Shown here in pieces: positions 17,068 to 28,298 of a stretch of DNA of 64,000 bases (positions are counted from its first letter, which is position 1; each line of letters starts with the position of its first letter). A program made the translations under genes and the position numbers. Under the pieces are notes generated by a model that was not told the DNA's origin, ran no database searches, and worked only from the letters and a program-made list of their open reading frames with translations. The DNA lies in assembly GCA_023137175.1 (NCBI GenBank), contig JAGLPU010000016.1:1-64000 (forward strand), given 5' to 3'. Source of the DNA: Candidatus Parcubacteria bacterium. Lineage in GTDB: Bacteria > Patescibacteriota > Minisyncoccia > Minisyncoccales > JAGLPU01.

Positions 17068-17098
17068 ATAAAAAAAAAGAGGGTTTTAGTCCCTCTTT
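17068..17098 (-). terminator. Intrinsic terminator for the small minus-strand gene
   Basis: On the minus strand AAAGAGGG and CCCTCTTT (plus positions 17091-17098 and 17076-17083) pair around a seven-base loop, followed by a long T run (plus-strand A run at 17068-17078). It lies 13 bases after the stop of the gene at 17111-17404. Confidence 0.75.
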
Positions 17099-17110
17099 GG
17101 TTTGTGTGCA

Positions 17111-17404
17111 TCATGCACAAGGCGGCTGTTCTGGAATGGGGCATCTTTCTTCTCTGTAGTTGTTCAATTTTTTTCTTAATGCTTCCTGTTCTTCCTTGTT
17201 TTGCTGATATCTTTTCTTTCCAAGCCGGTCTTTTGCCTCTGTTGTGCACTTTGTAACATGCAAGAATTCTTCCAATATATCTCCACTTGGATGTGGTATA
17301 TCAGGATCTAAATATTGGCCAGGAGGTCTATATTGATCGATCTCAAGTTTAGCGGTTTCTCCACTAGTTTTATCTGTATATAAACCAATACCAGGTTCAG
17401 GCAT
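17111..17404 (-). CDS. Small hypothetical protein with Shine-Dalgarno and terminator
   Basis: The 97-residue hydrophilic protein starts MPEPGIGLYTDKTSGE and has a charged helical middle (NKEEQEALRKKLNNYREE). It has two Cys near the C-terminus (CPIPEQPPCA) and one at about residue 53. I do not recognise a family. Its reality is supported by GAGGTG upstream of the ATG, a TATAAA-rich -10 region and a good intrinsic terminator directly after the stop. The sequence before the start (GACAGAGGTGATACA on the minus strand, plus 17405-17419) matches the boxes in front of the sigma factor gene at 18171-18221, so it may belong to the same regulon. A cytosolic location is likely, as there is no signal or membrane segment. 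Confidence 0.55.
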   Translation of the reverse strand: MPEPGIGLYTDKTSGETAKLEIDQYRPPGQYLDPDIPHPSGDILEEFLHVTKCTTEAKDRLGKKRYQQNKEEQEALRKKLNNYREERCPIPEQPPCA

Positions 17405-17558
17405 TGTATCACCTCTGTCTTATATTTATATGTAAAAAAGCTATTAATATTACTTATAGTCTTTTTTTAAAATATGGCAATAGTTCTTGCTCTATTTCCT
17501 GTTTTTTGTTATGCTGGTTCTAGGTTTAATAACAAGTTAAGCAGTATTTATTAGTAAA

Positions 17559-18167
17559 GTGGATAAAGATTATTTCATAAAACTAACACTGGGAGTTTAT
17601 CGAGTGACAGAGCTTTTCCCGCAGGAAGAACCGTTAAAATTTAAGATTAGAGAAAGGGCTAATGATATTTTAGCTGGTTTGATTTTGTGCGCAGGGAATC
17701 CGGTAAAAATTACAGCAGGGGATAAAAAGAGAATTACAGAAGATGTTTTCCAAAACATGGAAATCATTAAAGGATATTTTAAAGTTGGGGAAGGACAAAA
17801 ATGGATTGATTCCCGCAATTTTTCGTTGTTAAAGAAAGAGTATAATAAGATAAGGAGGGAAATTGGAGACAAGGAAGAAGAGATAAAGCAAAACAGCCAA
17901 AATTTGGCGGAATCTAACACTGTAAAGACTATCATGCCGGTGAAGGTTGATAACAATGAAGAACTTTCAGATCGGCAAAAAAGAGTCTTCCAATTATTAA
18001 AGCAGAGGCATAAAATAAAAGTGGGGGAACTGGTTAAAGCTTTTTCAAATATCAGTAAAAGAACTTTACAGAGAGATCTAGAGATTTTAGCGTCCAAAGG
18101 TTTTGTTGTCAGGAATGGAAGCCATAACGGCATATTCTACGAATTCAAAGATAAGCAGAAGAGTTAA
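17559..18167 (+). CDS. DeoR-type HTH regulator
   Basis: The 202-residue protein has an N-terminal helical domain (1-95) with no family I can name, a linker, and a C-terminal DeoR/HTH_11-like winged helix (about 132-195): LSDRQKRVFQLLKQRHKI, KVGELVKAF, then SKRTLQRDLEILASKGFV, where the recognition helix TLQRDL is clear. A DNA-binding role is therefore solid; the target is inferred. Immediately downstream lie seven GGTGTGACA-like boxes and then an ECF sigma gene, so this protein is the best local candidate to bind those boxes. The start is GTG 17559; no ATG gives a comparable N-terminus. Confidence 0.75.
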   Translation: MDKDYFIKLTLGVYRVTELFPQEEPLKFKIRERANDILAGLILCAGNPVKITAGDKKRITEDVFQNMEIIKGYFKVGEGQKWIDSRNFSLLKKEYNKIRREIGDKEEEIKQNSQNLAESNTVKTIMPVKVDNNEELSDRQKRVFQLLKQRHKIKVGELVKAFSNISKRTLQRDLEILASKGFVVRNGSHNGIFYEFKDKQKS

Positions 18168-18170
18168 TAG

Positions 18171-18304
18171 GGTGTGACAGAGGTGTGACATTGCGACAGG
18201 GGGTATGACAGAGGTGTGACATCATTCTAATATTAATAAATAAGTTTATAGTTTATATTAGAGAGAAAAGTTTCTATAGTAAGTGTGACATAATAGGTGT
18301 GACA
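18171..18304 (+). repeat. Array of seven GGTGTGACA-like boxes
   Basis: Boxes end in GACA at 18179, 18190, 18198 (degenerate TTGCGACA), 18210 (GGTATGACA), 18221, 18290 (AGTGTGACA) and 18304. The first five are 8-12 bases apart, close to one helical turn, and the last two flank the -35 of the sigma gene. Longer copies share GACAGAGGTGTGACA, which also occurs (one change) before the minus-strand gene at 17404. A cooperative binding site for a repressor or activator fits. The spacing is far too short for CRISPR. Confidence 0.75.
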
Positions 18305-18312
18305 TTTATAGT
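18285..18312 (+). promoter_or_regulatory. Promoter of the ECF sigma gene
   Basis: GTGACA (18285-18290), part of the sixth box, serves as a -35 with 16 bases to TATAGT (18307-18312). The predicted start is about 18319, two bases before the ATG at 18321. A protein bound to the boxes would compete with or contact RNA polymerase here. Confidence 0.5.
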
Positions 18313-18320
18313 TAAATTTT

Positions 18321-18827
18321 ATGGACAGCCTTCAACAAGAATTTGAGAAGATTTACGATGAGTATATAGAAAAGATTTATCGTTTTGTCTTCTTTAAAAT
18401 AAATTCTCGAGAGATTGCCGAAGACATAACTTCCGAGGTTTTTCTGCGTGGCTGGAAGGCTTTCCAAAAGAGCAAGCAGGGAGAGAAAGAAATTGAAAAT
18501 TTGCCGGCCTTTCTTTATCAAATTGCCCGCAATACTGTTGCCGATTTTTGCCGCAAAAACGGAGAGCTCAAAGTGGTTTCGGCAGAACATAATGAAATTA
18601 TTGACCCTCAGCCCGGCGTTGAAAAAAAAGCAGAGGTTGATTCAGAGATAGAAAATATCAAATTAGTCATGAGCGATATTAAAGACGAGTATAGGGAAGT
18701 GATTACTTTGCGCTATCTTAATGATTTATCCACGATAGAAGTTGCCAAAGTATTGGGCAAGTCGGAAGGAGCGGTAAGGGTGTCTCTCCACCGCGCCTTA
18801 AGGTCCTTAAAAAAGAAGCTTGCTTAA
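18321..18827 (+). CDS. ECF-family RNA polymerase sigma factor
   Basis: The 168-residue protein has sigma region 2 (about 8-78; IYRFVFFKINSREIAEDITS, EVFLRGWKAF, FLYQIARNTVADF) and region 4 (about 112-165; REVITLRYLNDLSTIEVAKV, GKSEGAVRVSLHRALRSLKK). Regions 1.1 and 3 are absent, as in ECF sigma factors, which redirect RNA polymerase to envelope-stress or surface genes. It is followed by a DUF5667 membrane protein, the position where anti-sigma factors sit, and then by an S-layer-like gene that is a plausible target. Control through the GTGTGACA boxes is inferred from their position. Confidence 0.9.
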   Translation: MDSLQQEFEKIYDEYIEKIYRFVFFKINSREIAEDITSEVFLRGWKAFQKSKQGEKEIENLPAFLYQIARNTVADFCRKNGELKVVSAEHNEIIDPQPGVEKKAEVDSEIENIKLVMSDIKDEYREVITLRYLNDLSTIEVAKVLGKSEGAVRVSLHRALRSLKKKLA

Positions 18828-18884
18828 AGTGTAACGAAAGCTTGGTTTTTCCGTCTTAATTATAAAGGAACTAATTTTACTTCA

Positions 18885-19676
18885 ATGACTGACACAGAAC
18901 TCATTCAAAAAATTCGAAAGCTCAAACAAATTAAACCCAGAGAAGAATGGGTTGTTTTGACTAAGAATAAGATGTTTGATATAAAGGATGAGGTAATAGA
19001 AAACACAGCAGAACAGACAACAGAAGCTAAAACTGGAATAAAAGAAATTTTAATAGGCGCTTTTAAAATGTTGAATTATAGACCGGCAATGGCGGCAACA
19101 GTTTCGTTTGCCTTTTTATTTGTGCTCTTTGTTTCCGCACAGAATTCTTTACCAGGCGATTCTCTTTTTTCTATCAAAAAGATCACTGAGCAAGTAAGGA
19201 TAGAATTGGCTTCCCAAACCGAAAAGCCGAAAGTCCAGCTGGAATTAGCTGAGAAGAGATTAACGGAATTAGCCAAGATTGCTGATGCCAACCTAGGAAA
19301 AAATTTGGCTTCTGCGATAGAGGAGTTTGAAAAAACAGCCAAGAAGTCAGCAAGGGCATTGAAAGAAATGTCCGCAGTTGATGATTATAAGATAGACAAA
19401 GAGATAGTGGCCGTGATTGAGGCGATAGAAGAGAAAACAAAAAATATAGAAAAAACTTTAGCAGTACAGATAGACACTAGCGCTTTCACAGAATCAGCCG
19501 ACTCCTATTACCGAATTTGCCAGCTGGAAGTTGAACAGCAGATTACAGATTTTGAAAACAGCACACTTACTGTTGAGCAAGAAGGTTTATTGCAGACAGC
19601 AAAACAGCACTATAAAGAAGGGGATTGCAATCAGGCCTTGGAAGTAATTTTCATTTTAAGCAATCCGGAAGAGTAA
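18885..19676 (+). CDS. DUF5667 single-pass membrane protein, anti-sigma candidate
   Basis: The 263-residue protein has a cytosolic N-terminal part (1-67), one membrane span (about 68-86) and the DUF5667 signature directly outside it (NSLPGDSLFSIKKITEQVRI, then QLELAEKRLTELAKI). An extracytoplasmic helical bundle follows. The architecture of a cytosolic segment, one span and an outer sensor domain, in the gene after an ECF sigma factor, matches membrane anti-sigma factors. No zinc-binding ZAS motif is visible in the N-terminus, so the anti-sigma role rests on context. It starts 57 bases after the sigma gene, probably in the same transcript. Confidence 0.78.
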   Translation: MTDTELIQKIRKLKQIKPREEWVVLTKNKMFDIKDEVIENTAEQTTEAKTGIKEILIGAFKMLNYRPAMAATVSFAFLFVLFVSAQNSLPGDSLFSIKKITEQVRIELASQTEKPKVQLELAEKRLTELAKIADANLGKNLASAIEEFEKTAKKSARALKEMSAVDDYKIDKEIVAVIEAIEEKTKNIEKTLAVQIDTSAFTESADSYYRICQLEVEQQITDFENSTLTVEQEGLLQTAKQHYKEGDCNQALEVIFILSNPEE

Positions 19677-19738
19677 AAGATAAGATAGATTGAGATAAAT
19701 TGTTTTTATCTGTTTGTGTCGTTGCGAAACAATATTCC

Positions 19739-19766
19739 GGAACAAATAATTTAAAGTTCGAACGTC
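19739..19766 (+). promoter_or_regulatory. Possible ECF-type promoter
   Basis: GGAAC (19739-19743) and CGTC (19763-19766) resemble the -35 and -10 of ECF promoters, but the 19-base gap is two or three longer than usual. It lies between the sigma/DUF5667 genes and the S-layer-like gene and would give a leader of about 160 bases. Confidence 0.35.
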
Positions 19767-19883
19767 GTTAGCTCACTTTTCTTGAATGTTTGCAGAAATG
19801 CAGCAAAAATCATGATTTATATTCAAAAGAAGTGATTTGGTCGATTACGGCGAAATAAAATTAAAATAAAAAGTAAATTGAAA

Positions 19884-19912
19884 TTTAATTAATCAATTTT
19901 TGATTAATTAAA
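19884..19912 (+). promoter_or_regulatory. Perfect 13-pair AT hairpin in the leader
   Basis: TTTAATTAATCAA (19884-19896) pairs perfectly with TTGATTAATTAAA (19900-19912) around TTT. It ends 22 bases before the ATG at 19935 and is followed by an A/G-rich stretch without a Shine-Dalgarno motif. A 5' hairpin stabilising an abundant mRNA, or a protein-binding operator, is inferred. Confidence 0.55.
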
Positions 19913-19934
19913 GAAAAGAAAAGAAATTAAAATT

Positions 19935-23345
<3,411 letters not shown>

Positions 23346-23421
23346 CTCTAGTTAAAACGGATCCTTTCTCCTACCTTGTGAGCCCTGTAGTAAAATATAG
23401 GGTGGGGAGACAAGGAGACAA

Positions 23422-23450
23422 CCAAAAACCGCCTTCAAGGCGGTTTTTGG
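23422..23450. terminator. Bidirectional intrinsic terminator
   Basis: CCAAAAACCGCC and GGCGGTTTTTGG form a perfect 12-pair stem around TTCAA, with A and T runs on both sides of the GC core. It separates the S-layer-like gene from the convergent TPR gene and can serve both strands. Confidence 0.88.
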
Positions 23451-23468
23451 TTTAATGCCAATTTTATA

Positions 23469-24266
23469 TTATTTAAGTGTTCTTAAGAACTCTTCTATGC
23501 TAGCTTTGCTTTCAGGCGACAGTTCCATTACCTTATATGCCGCTTCTCTGGCTTTTTCATAATCTCCAGTCATCTTATAACAAAATGCCATGGAAGCGTA
23601 ATATTGAAAGTTTTCCGGTTCTAGCTCTATCAGCTTTTGATATACCGGAATTAGTTTTAAATGATTTCCGGTTTTAGTATAAGCGGAAAGAGCCAACGGC
23701 CAACATTCTTCATAATCATTGTTTATATTAATACATTCTTGCGCTTTTTCTCCTGCCATTTGGTATTCTCCGGTTAAAAGAAGGGATTTAGTCCATGCTT
23801 TTAAGATTTCTTGCCGTTTTGGAGACAGGGAATGAGCTTTTTCAAAATAATAATTTGCTTCTTCTTTTAGCTCTGTTTGATTATTCGCTTCAATCAGATA
23901 GTTGGTATAGATGCCCAAGAATAACCAGTTCCGGGTATAAGAAGGTTGGATAACTGTATTTTCTTTTAAAGTTTGAATCACTTTATTTATTAATTCTATC
24001 TTTTTATCTGTTTCAATTTCTTCTTTGATGCATTCGCCTATAATATCGGTGTATTCCAGCCGCAGATAGCCGTCTAAAAAACTATGGGAAGAAACAATAT
24101 TTTCCATTATACTTAACGCTTTCTCGCAATTGCCTTGTTCTTGCCAATAAACAGCCATATTTATTTCTTTATTGGTATATAAAGGTTTTAAATTATACTC
24201 CCAAATAAAGTAAATTAGAGCGATAAAAAGCAATATTAATAATGGGGCTCTATATTTTTTTAACAT
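23469..24266 (-). CDS. TPR protein, membrane-anchored, coupled to an O-antigen ligase-like gene
   Basis: From ATG 24266 the protein has 265 residues: a membrane span (about 6-23) and then tetratricopeptide-type helices, including AVYWQEQGNCEKALSIMENI, EECWPLALSAYTKTGNHLKL, NFQYYASMAFCYKMTGDYEK and AREAAYKVMELSPESKASI. This start overlaps the upstream gene stop as ATGTTAA, implying translational coupling; an ATG at 24305 would add 13 residues inside the upstream gene and is less likely. TPR domains form docking surfaces, and many O-antigen ligase/PglL-like proteins carry a TPR tail. Here that tail seems to be a separate protein working with the ligase. Confidence 0.78.
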   Translation of the reverse strand: MLKKYRAPLLILLFIALIYFIWEYNLKPLYTNKEINMAVYWQEQGNCEKALSIMENIVSSHSFLDGYLRLEYTDIIGECIKEEIETDKKIELINKVIQTLKENTVIQPSYTRNWLFLGIYTNYLIEANNQTELKEEANYYFEKAHSLSPKRQEILKAWTKSLLLTGEYQMAGEKAQECININNDYEECWPLALSAYTKTGNHLKLIPVYQKLIELEPENFQYYASMAFCYKMTGDYEKAREAAYKVMELSPESKASIEEFLRTLK

Positions 24267-25681
24267 GTTTGTTCTGTTTGAGCGGCGCTTATTAAATGCA
24301 GGCAATAACCGATTAACAAGAATAAAATAATATAGCTGGAATACGAGTCAAAGCTGAAAAAATTAGCGATTAAATAAGCAATGAACGATGCTTGAATTCC
24401 GTGATAAATTATCGCCTTAGACGGATTTCTATGTTTTAATTTTTGAAGCCGTTCAAAAAGAGCGCCAAATAACAAGAGATAAATAATCAAAGCTGGAATT
24501 CCTGCGCAAACAGCAATTTCTAGCGCAAAGTTATGGGCTCTGTCCCACCAGCCGGAGCCAGCATCCCTTCCTCCTTCTCTAGTTATACTAGAAATGGCAG
24601 GGTCGTAATATTTATCAAAGCCGATAGAGAAGTTTTCCGGTCCATAGCCGAGAATCGGTTTTTCTTTTACCGATTGCCAAGCGACTTTCCATCCTGAATA
24701 ACGGCCTTCGCTGGCAATTTTGCCGAAGGAAATGTTCTGAATGTCCAAAAGCGGTTGGATAGATGACCATGCTCTGCTGAATCCAGTCCCAAAAAATTTG
24801 TTTTTTTCCAAAGATTCAACAATTTGCGACTGGCTGTTTAGCCAATAAGCTCCAATAGCTCCCAAGATTAGAATTATTCCCAAACCAGCTTTTAACCAAG
24901 TCATTTTTCTCCAATGCCTTTTATCTATAAATTCTCGAATAGGAAAGAAAAAGGCGAAAAACAGGAGCCCGATAAATAAGCCTAAGAAAGCGGCTCTGGT
25001 GGCGGTTAGGAGAATAATAAAAAGAAACAAGATGAAGCAAAAGAGATAAAACAAGGATTTTTTGCTTTTCTTTTGAATTCCAAAAACAAGAGCCAAAAAA
25101 CTTAAAAGCAAAAGATAAATTGCTAGAAAGGAAGGCGCTCCGGTGGTGGAGCTGGGACGGGAAAAGTCAGAGGCCAATATATTGCTAAAGAGCCCAAAGT
25201 GTTGGAAAATAGCAATCAAAGCGACTAAAAAACCGATAACAAGAGTGAAATTCCAAATTTTATTCCAATCAGCTTTTTTCAAAAGCAGAAAAACAAGGAT
25301 AGAAAAGAAGATATAGAAAGAGAAGTTCAGAAATCCTCCTGAGCGATAAGGGGAGTTCCAAAAGCTGAAATAAGGGTCTTGGGAAAAAATAGTGGCCAAG
25401 AAATAGACTCCAAGCAGGGACAATAGCAGTTTAAAAACTAGAGATTTTCTAATGACAGCTATTTTTTGGCCAATCTCTGATTTTTCGCGAGAGAGAAGAG
25501 ACCATAGGAAACCAAAAGCCATAACAGAGAGAATTATGCGGAAAACTATTGTTTTTCCCCAATTAGCCGGAGAAAACCATGGAGCTATATTTAAAAGAGG
25601 CAAAGCTAAAATCAGGCAAAACCCAATCAAATAAAACCAATACAGCCTATTTTCAAACAAGCATGTTTTATTGTTTTCCAT
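24260..25681 (-). CDS. O-antigen ligase/polymerase-like membrane protein (Wzy/WaaL family)
   Basis: The 473-residue protein has about 11-12 hydrophobic segments and the large extracytoplasmic loop typical of the Wzy_C (PF04932) family. The family motif is KPILGYGPENFSIGF, followed by WWDRAHNFALEIAVCAGI, in which the RAHN-type His is conserved. Such proteins polymerise glycan repeats or transfer lipid-linked glycans to an acceptor. It reads opposite to the main glycan locus and is followed by a TPR protein, as in protein O-oligosaccharyltransferase loci. Transfer of glycan to surface proteins is therefore an alternative to polymerisation. TATCAT eight bases before the start is a -10 candidate. 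Confidence 0.82.
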   Translation of the reverse strand: MENNKTCLFENRLYWFYLIGFCLILALPLLNIAPWFSPANWGKTIVFRIILSVMAFGFLWSLLSREKSEIGQKIAVIRKSLVFKLLLSLLGVYFLATIFSQDPYFSFWNSPYRSGGFLNFSFYIFFSILVFLLLKKADWNKIWNFTLVIGFLVALIAIFQHFGLFSNILASDFSRPSSTTGAPSFLAIYLLLLSFLALVFGIQKKSKKSLFYLFCFILFLFIILLTATRAAFLGLFIGLLFFAFFFPIREFIDKRHWRKMTWLKAGLGIILILGAIGAYWLNSQSQIVESLEKNKFFGTGFSRAWSSIQPLLDIQNISFGKIASEGRYSGWKVAWQSVKEKPILGYGPENFSIGFDKYYDPAISSITREGGRDAGSGWWDRAHNFALEIAVCAGIPALIIYLLLFGALFERLQKLKHRNPSKAIIYHGIQASFIAYLIANFFSFDSYSSYIILFLLIGYCLHLISAAQTEQTC

Positions 25682-25730
25682 ATTATTTTATGATACAGTA
25701 AAAAAAGATTTTAATCCACAACTAAATTCT

Positions 25731-25771
25731 TATTGACACCTATTGACACCTCTTTTTATTTTATATATTAT
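25731..25771 (+). promoter_or_regulatory. Tandem TATTGACACC operator candidate and promoter
   Basis: TATTGACACC is repeated exactly at 25731-25740 and 25741-25750. The second copy contains the -35 (TTGACA, 25743-25748), followed by 17 bases and TATTAT (25766-25771), seven bases before ATG 25779. The 97-base gap also holds the start of the divergent ligase gene, so the downstream HTH protein may control both directions. Confidence 0.6.
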
Positions 25772-25778
25772 ATAATAT

Positions 25779-26024
25779 ATGGAAGAAATAAAGCCAGAAC
25801 AAGTTTATACCACAGAAGAAACCCGCAAGTTCCTAAGAATAAGCGACAGCACGATTAAACGTTATTTAAAAAATGGAATTATTCGAGCGAACAAAGTCGG
25901 TGGCAGGTACAGGATTTTAGGAGCCGAGCTTTTAAGGCTGGTTTCGCCGAAAGCGGAAAAAGGAGCAACAGTGGCCTACCGCGGTTTAAAAGAAAAAGTT
26001 AGAAAAACTATTAAAAATTGGTAA
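25779..26024 (+). CDS. Excisionase/MerR-type HTH DNA-binding protein
   Basis: The 81-residue protein is an HTH_17 (excisionase/BldC-like) winged helix: YTTEETRKFLRISDSTIKRY, LKNGIIRANKVGGRYRI and the following basic tail. Such small proteins bind direct repeats as filaments or tandem dimers, which matches the tandem decamer in its own promoter. No integrase is nearby, so a transcription regulator is more likely than a recombination factor. It lies at the head of the main glycan locus, 3 bases before the next gene, and divergent to the ligase-like gene. Control of glycan production is inferred from that position. Confidence 0.8.
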   Translation: MEEIKPEQVYTTEETRKFLRISDSTIKRYLKNGIIRANKVGGRYRILGAELLRLVSPKAEKGATVAYRGLKEKVRKTIKNW

Positions 26025-26027
26025 TTT

Positions 26028-26771
26028 ATGAATAAACAAGTTGGAATATTAGGTTATGGGGAAGTTGGCAAAGCGATTGCCAAGTTTTATAAGAATCCGA
26101 GAATAAAAGACTTAAACAGGGACGATGGGCTGGAGAATGTGGAAGTGTTGAATATCTGCATTCCATGGAATGAAAATTTTATAAAAACAGCGAAAAAGGA
26201 AATAGAGAGAATCAGCCCTAAATTAACCATTATCCATTCCACGGTTGATCCTTTCACCACGAAAAAATTGATCCAGAGCTTGCCTGAAAAGAATAAAGCA
26301 GTTGTCCACAGTCCAATTAGGGGCATTCATCCCAATCTTTATGGAGGTATTAAAACATTTGTGAAATATATCGGCGCTGAAGATAAAAAGGCAGGGAACC
26401 TGGCTCAAAAACATTTACAAAGTGTGGGTATGAAAACAAAGATATTCACGCCTTCTGTCACCACGGAAATAGGGAAGTTGCTTTCCACTTCTTATTACGG
26501 TCTTTGTATAGCTTGGCATGGAGAAATGGAAAAAATCTGCGCTCAAACAAAAGTTGATTTTAAACAGGCAGTCGTTGATTTTAATGAAAGCTATAACAAA
26601 GGCTACGCGGAACTGGGGAAAACAAATGTAATCAGGCCGGTGCTTTATCCGCCAGAAGGAGGCATAGGAGGCCATTGCGTTATTCCTAACGCTGAAATTC
26701 TTAAAAAACATTTTAAGGGCAAAGCGCTGGATTTAATTTTAGAATATAAACCAAAACATTCAAAAAAATAA
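26028..26771 (+). CDS. Short UDP-sugar dehydrogenase-like protein
   Basis: The 247-residue protein has an NAD-binding Rossmann domain ([13 protein letters not shown]) and the central helical domain of UDP-glucose/UDP-ManNAc dehydrogenases. The conserved Lys is in [14 protein letters not shown] and a catalytic-Cys-like motif is [10 protein letters not shown]. The C-terminal UDP-binding domain is missing, since family members usually have 400 or more residues. The spacing is also compressed. It may oxidise or bind a sugar nucleotide with a partner, or act on a different substrate. It has no frameshift and ends 1 base before gmd, so it is a maintained gene. Its exact reaction is not assigned. 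Confidence 0.65.
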   Translation: MNKQVGILGYGEVGKAIAKFYKNPRIKDLNRDDGLENVEVLNICIPWNENFIKTAKKEIERISPKLTIIHSTVDPFTTKKLIQSLPEKNKAVVHSPIRGIHPNLYGGIKTFVKYIGAEDKKAGNLAQKHLQSVGMKTKIFTPSVTTEIGKLLSTSYYGLCIAWHGEMEKICAQTKVDFKQAVVDFNESYNKGYAELGKTNVIRPVLYPPEGGIGGHCVIPNAEILKKHFKGKALDLILEYKPKHSKK

Positions 26772-26772
26772 T

Positions 26773-27828
26773 ATGGATAATGTCAAAAAAGCGCTGATTA
26801 CTGGAATTGCCGGTCAAGACGGCTCGTATTTAACGGAACTGCTGTTAAGCAAGGGCTATGAAGTTTATGGAATCATCAGATGGGACAGTATTTTCACCAC
26901 GCAAAGAATTGACCATCTTTATCAGGATCCTCATATAAAGGGGACAAGATTATTTTTAAAACACGGCGATCTTACTGATAGCGCCAGCATTATTAAACTG
27001 ATAACTGAAATCAAACCGGATGAAATTTATCATTTAGGCGCGCAATCTCATGTTAGGGTAAGTTTTGAAATGCCGGAATATACTGTTAATACCAATGCTT
27101 TGGGCACATTGCGGATTTTAGAAGCGATAAGAATTTCCAAATTGCCGATAAAATTTTACATGGCTGCTTCAAGCGAAATGTTTGGAGGGATTAATTCGCC
27201 TCAAAATGAAAATACGCCTTTTTGTCCCAAGAGCCCTTATGCCTGCTCAAAGGTTTTTGGCTATGATATAACCAAACTTTATAGAGAGGCTTATGGAATT
27301 TTTGCCGCCAACGGCATTTTCTATAACCATGAAAGCCCGAGGAGAGGAGACACATTTGTTACCAAGAAAATTACCCGGGGAATTGCGCGCATTAAGGCGG
27401 GCCTGGATAAAAAACTTTATCTCGGAAACCTTGATGCCAAGAGGGACTGGGGTTTTGCGCCAGAGTATATTGAGGCAATGTATTCAATACTTCAACAGCC
27501 AAAGCCTGATGATTTCGTAATTGCTACAGGCGAAAGCTGTTCAGTGAAAGGATTTTTGGAAAAAGCTTTTGATTACGCCGGACTTGGCGATTACCAACAA
27601 TATGTTGAGATTGACCCTTATTATTATCGGCCGTCCGAAGTTAATGTATTAATAGGGGATTCTTCAAAAGCAAAAGAGAAATTGGGCTGGAAATCAAAAA
27701 TTAACTTTAATGAATTGGCAAAAATCATGATTGATGCTGACTTCCGAAAATATGGACTAACCCCACCGGGAGAAGGGGACGGAATTTTAAAAGAGAAATT
27801 TCCCAACAGATGGTGGAAGGTTGATTAA
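26773..27828 (+). CDS. gmd: GDP-mannose 4,6-dehydratase
   Basis: The 351-residue extended SDR enzyme has the NADP loop [15 protein letters not shown], the ASSEMFG segment, the catalytic YACSK and the GMD-specific [16 protein letters not shown]. It converts GDP-D-mannose to GDP-4-keto-6-deoxymannose, the branch point to GDP-fucose, GDP-rhamnose and GDP-perosamine. Length and motifs are standard. A GDP-mannosyl-hydrolase-like Nudix and a GDP-fucose synthase homologue follow at once, and a second GMD-like gene lies at 45365. The C-terminal extension after [12 protein letters not shown] is slightly longer than usual. Confidence 0.92.
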   Translation: MDNVKKALITGIAGQDGSYLTELLLSKGYEVYGIIRWDSIFTTQRIDHLYQDPHIKGTRLFLKHGDLTDSASIIKLITEIKPDEIYHLGAQSHVRVSFEMPEYTVNTNALGTLRILEAIRISKLPIKFYMAASSEMFGGINSPQNENTPFCPKSPYACSKVFGYDITKLYREAYGIFAANGIFYNHESPRRGDTFVTKKITRGIARIKAGLDKKLYLGNLDAKRDWGFAPEYIEAMYSILQQPKPDDFVIATGESCSVKGFLEKAFDYAGLGDYQQYVEIDPYYYRPSEVNVLIGDSSKAKEKLGWKSKINFNELAKIMIDADFRKYGLTPPGEGDGILKEKFPNRWWKVD

Positions 27829-27829
27829 C

Positions 27830-28285
27830 ATGAATAAAAATTTTATTCCAGAAGATTTATACAAAAAAATCATTCACAATGTTCCTTTATGCTGCGTGGA
27901 TATTGTTGTCAAACTGGATAATTCGTTTCTTTTGGCAAAAAGAACAGAAGAGCCAGTCAAAAGTAAATGGTGGTTTCCTGGAGGAAGAGTGCTGTTTAAT
28001 GAAAAATTAGAGACAACAGCAAAAAGAAAGCTGAAGCAAGAGCTTAATATTAAAAAAGTTAGGAAAATTGAGTTTTTAGGCGCGGAAGGAATAAGATTTA
28101 AAAAAGGCGATTTCGGCAAACCCGTTTACAGCATAGGCATTGTGTTTTTAGCAGAAATAGATAAAAAACAAGCAAACGATATTCGCCTTGATCATACAGC
28201 ATCTGAATATAAATGGTTTAGTGGTGTTCAAAGGAGTTTTCATCCATATTTAAAAAGATTTTTAAAAAAGTCTTTATTTAATTAA
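27830..28285 (+). CDS. GDP-mannose mannosyl hydrolase-like Nudix protein
   Basis: The 151-residue Nudix-fold protein has FPGGRVLFNEKLETTAKRKL and then KQELNI, a variant of the Nudix box like that in GDP-mannose mannosyl hydrolases (Gmm). Those have an altered box and hydrolyse GDP-mannose to mannose and GDP. The N-terminal VDIVVKLDNSFLLAKRTEEP is also family-like. It lies between gmd and the GDP-fucose synthase homologue, the same placement as gmm in colanic-acid-type clusters. ATG 27830 is preferred because it overlaps only the upstream stop region (a TTG at 27821 would add three residues). Control of the GDP-mannose pool is inferred. Confidence 0.75.
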   Translation: MNKNFIPEDLYKKIIHNVPLCCVDIVVKLDNSFLLAKRTEEPVKSKWWFPGGRVLFNEKLETTAKRKLKQELNIKKVRKIEFLGAEGIRFKKGDFGKPVYSIGIVFLAEIDKKQANDIRLDHTASEYKWFSGVQRSFHPYLKRFLKKSLFN

Positions 28286-28298
28286 GGAAAAACTAGCT

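Noticed and set aside
17597-18133. 178-codon minus-strand reading frame
   Set aside because: It is the antisense of the HTH gene at 17559, with low-complexity Ser/Leu/Phe composition and no motif.
18171-18304. Short repeats that might suggest a CRISPR array
   Set aside because: Units are 9 bases with 8-14 base spacing (and one 69-base step) and no unique 30-base spacers or cas genes; they fit operator boxes.
25779-26024. Excisionase of a mobile element
   Set aside because: The HTH type fits, but no integrase or attachment site is nearby and the context is a glycan locus.
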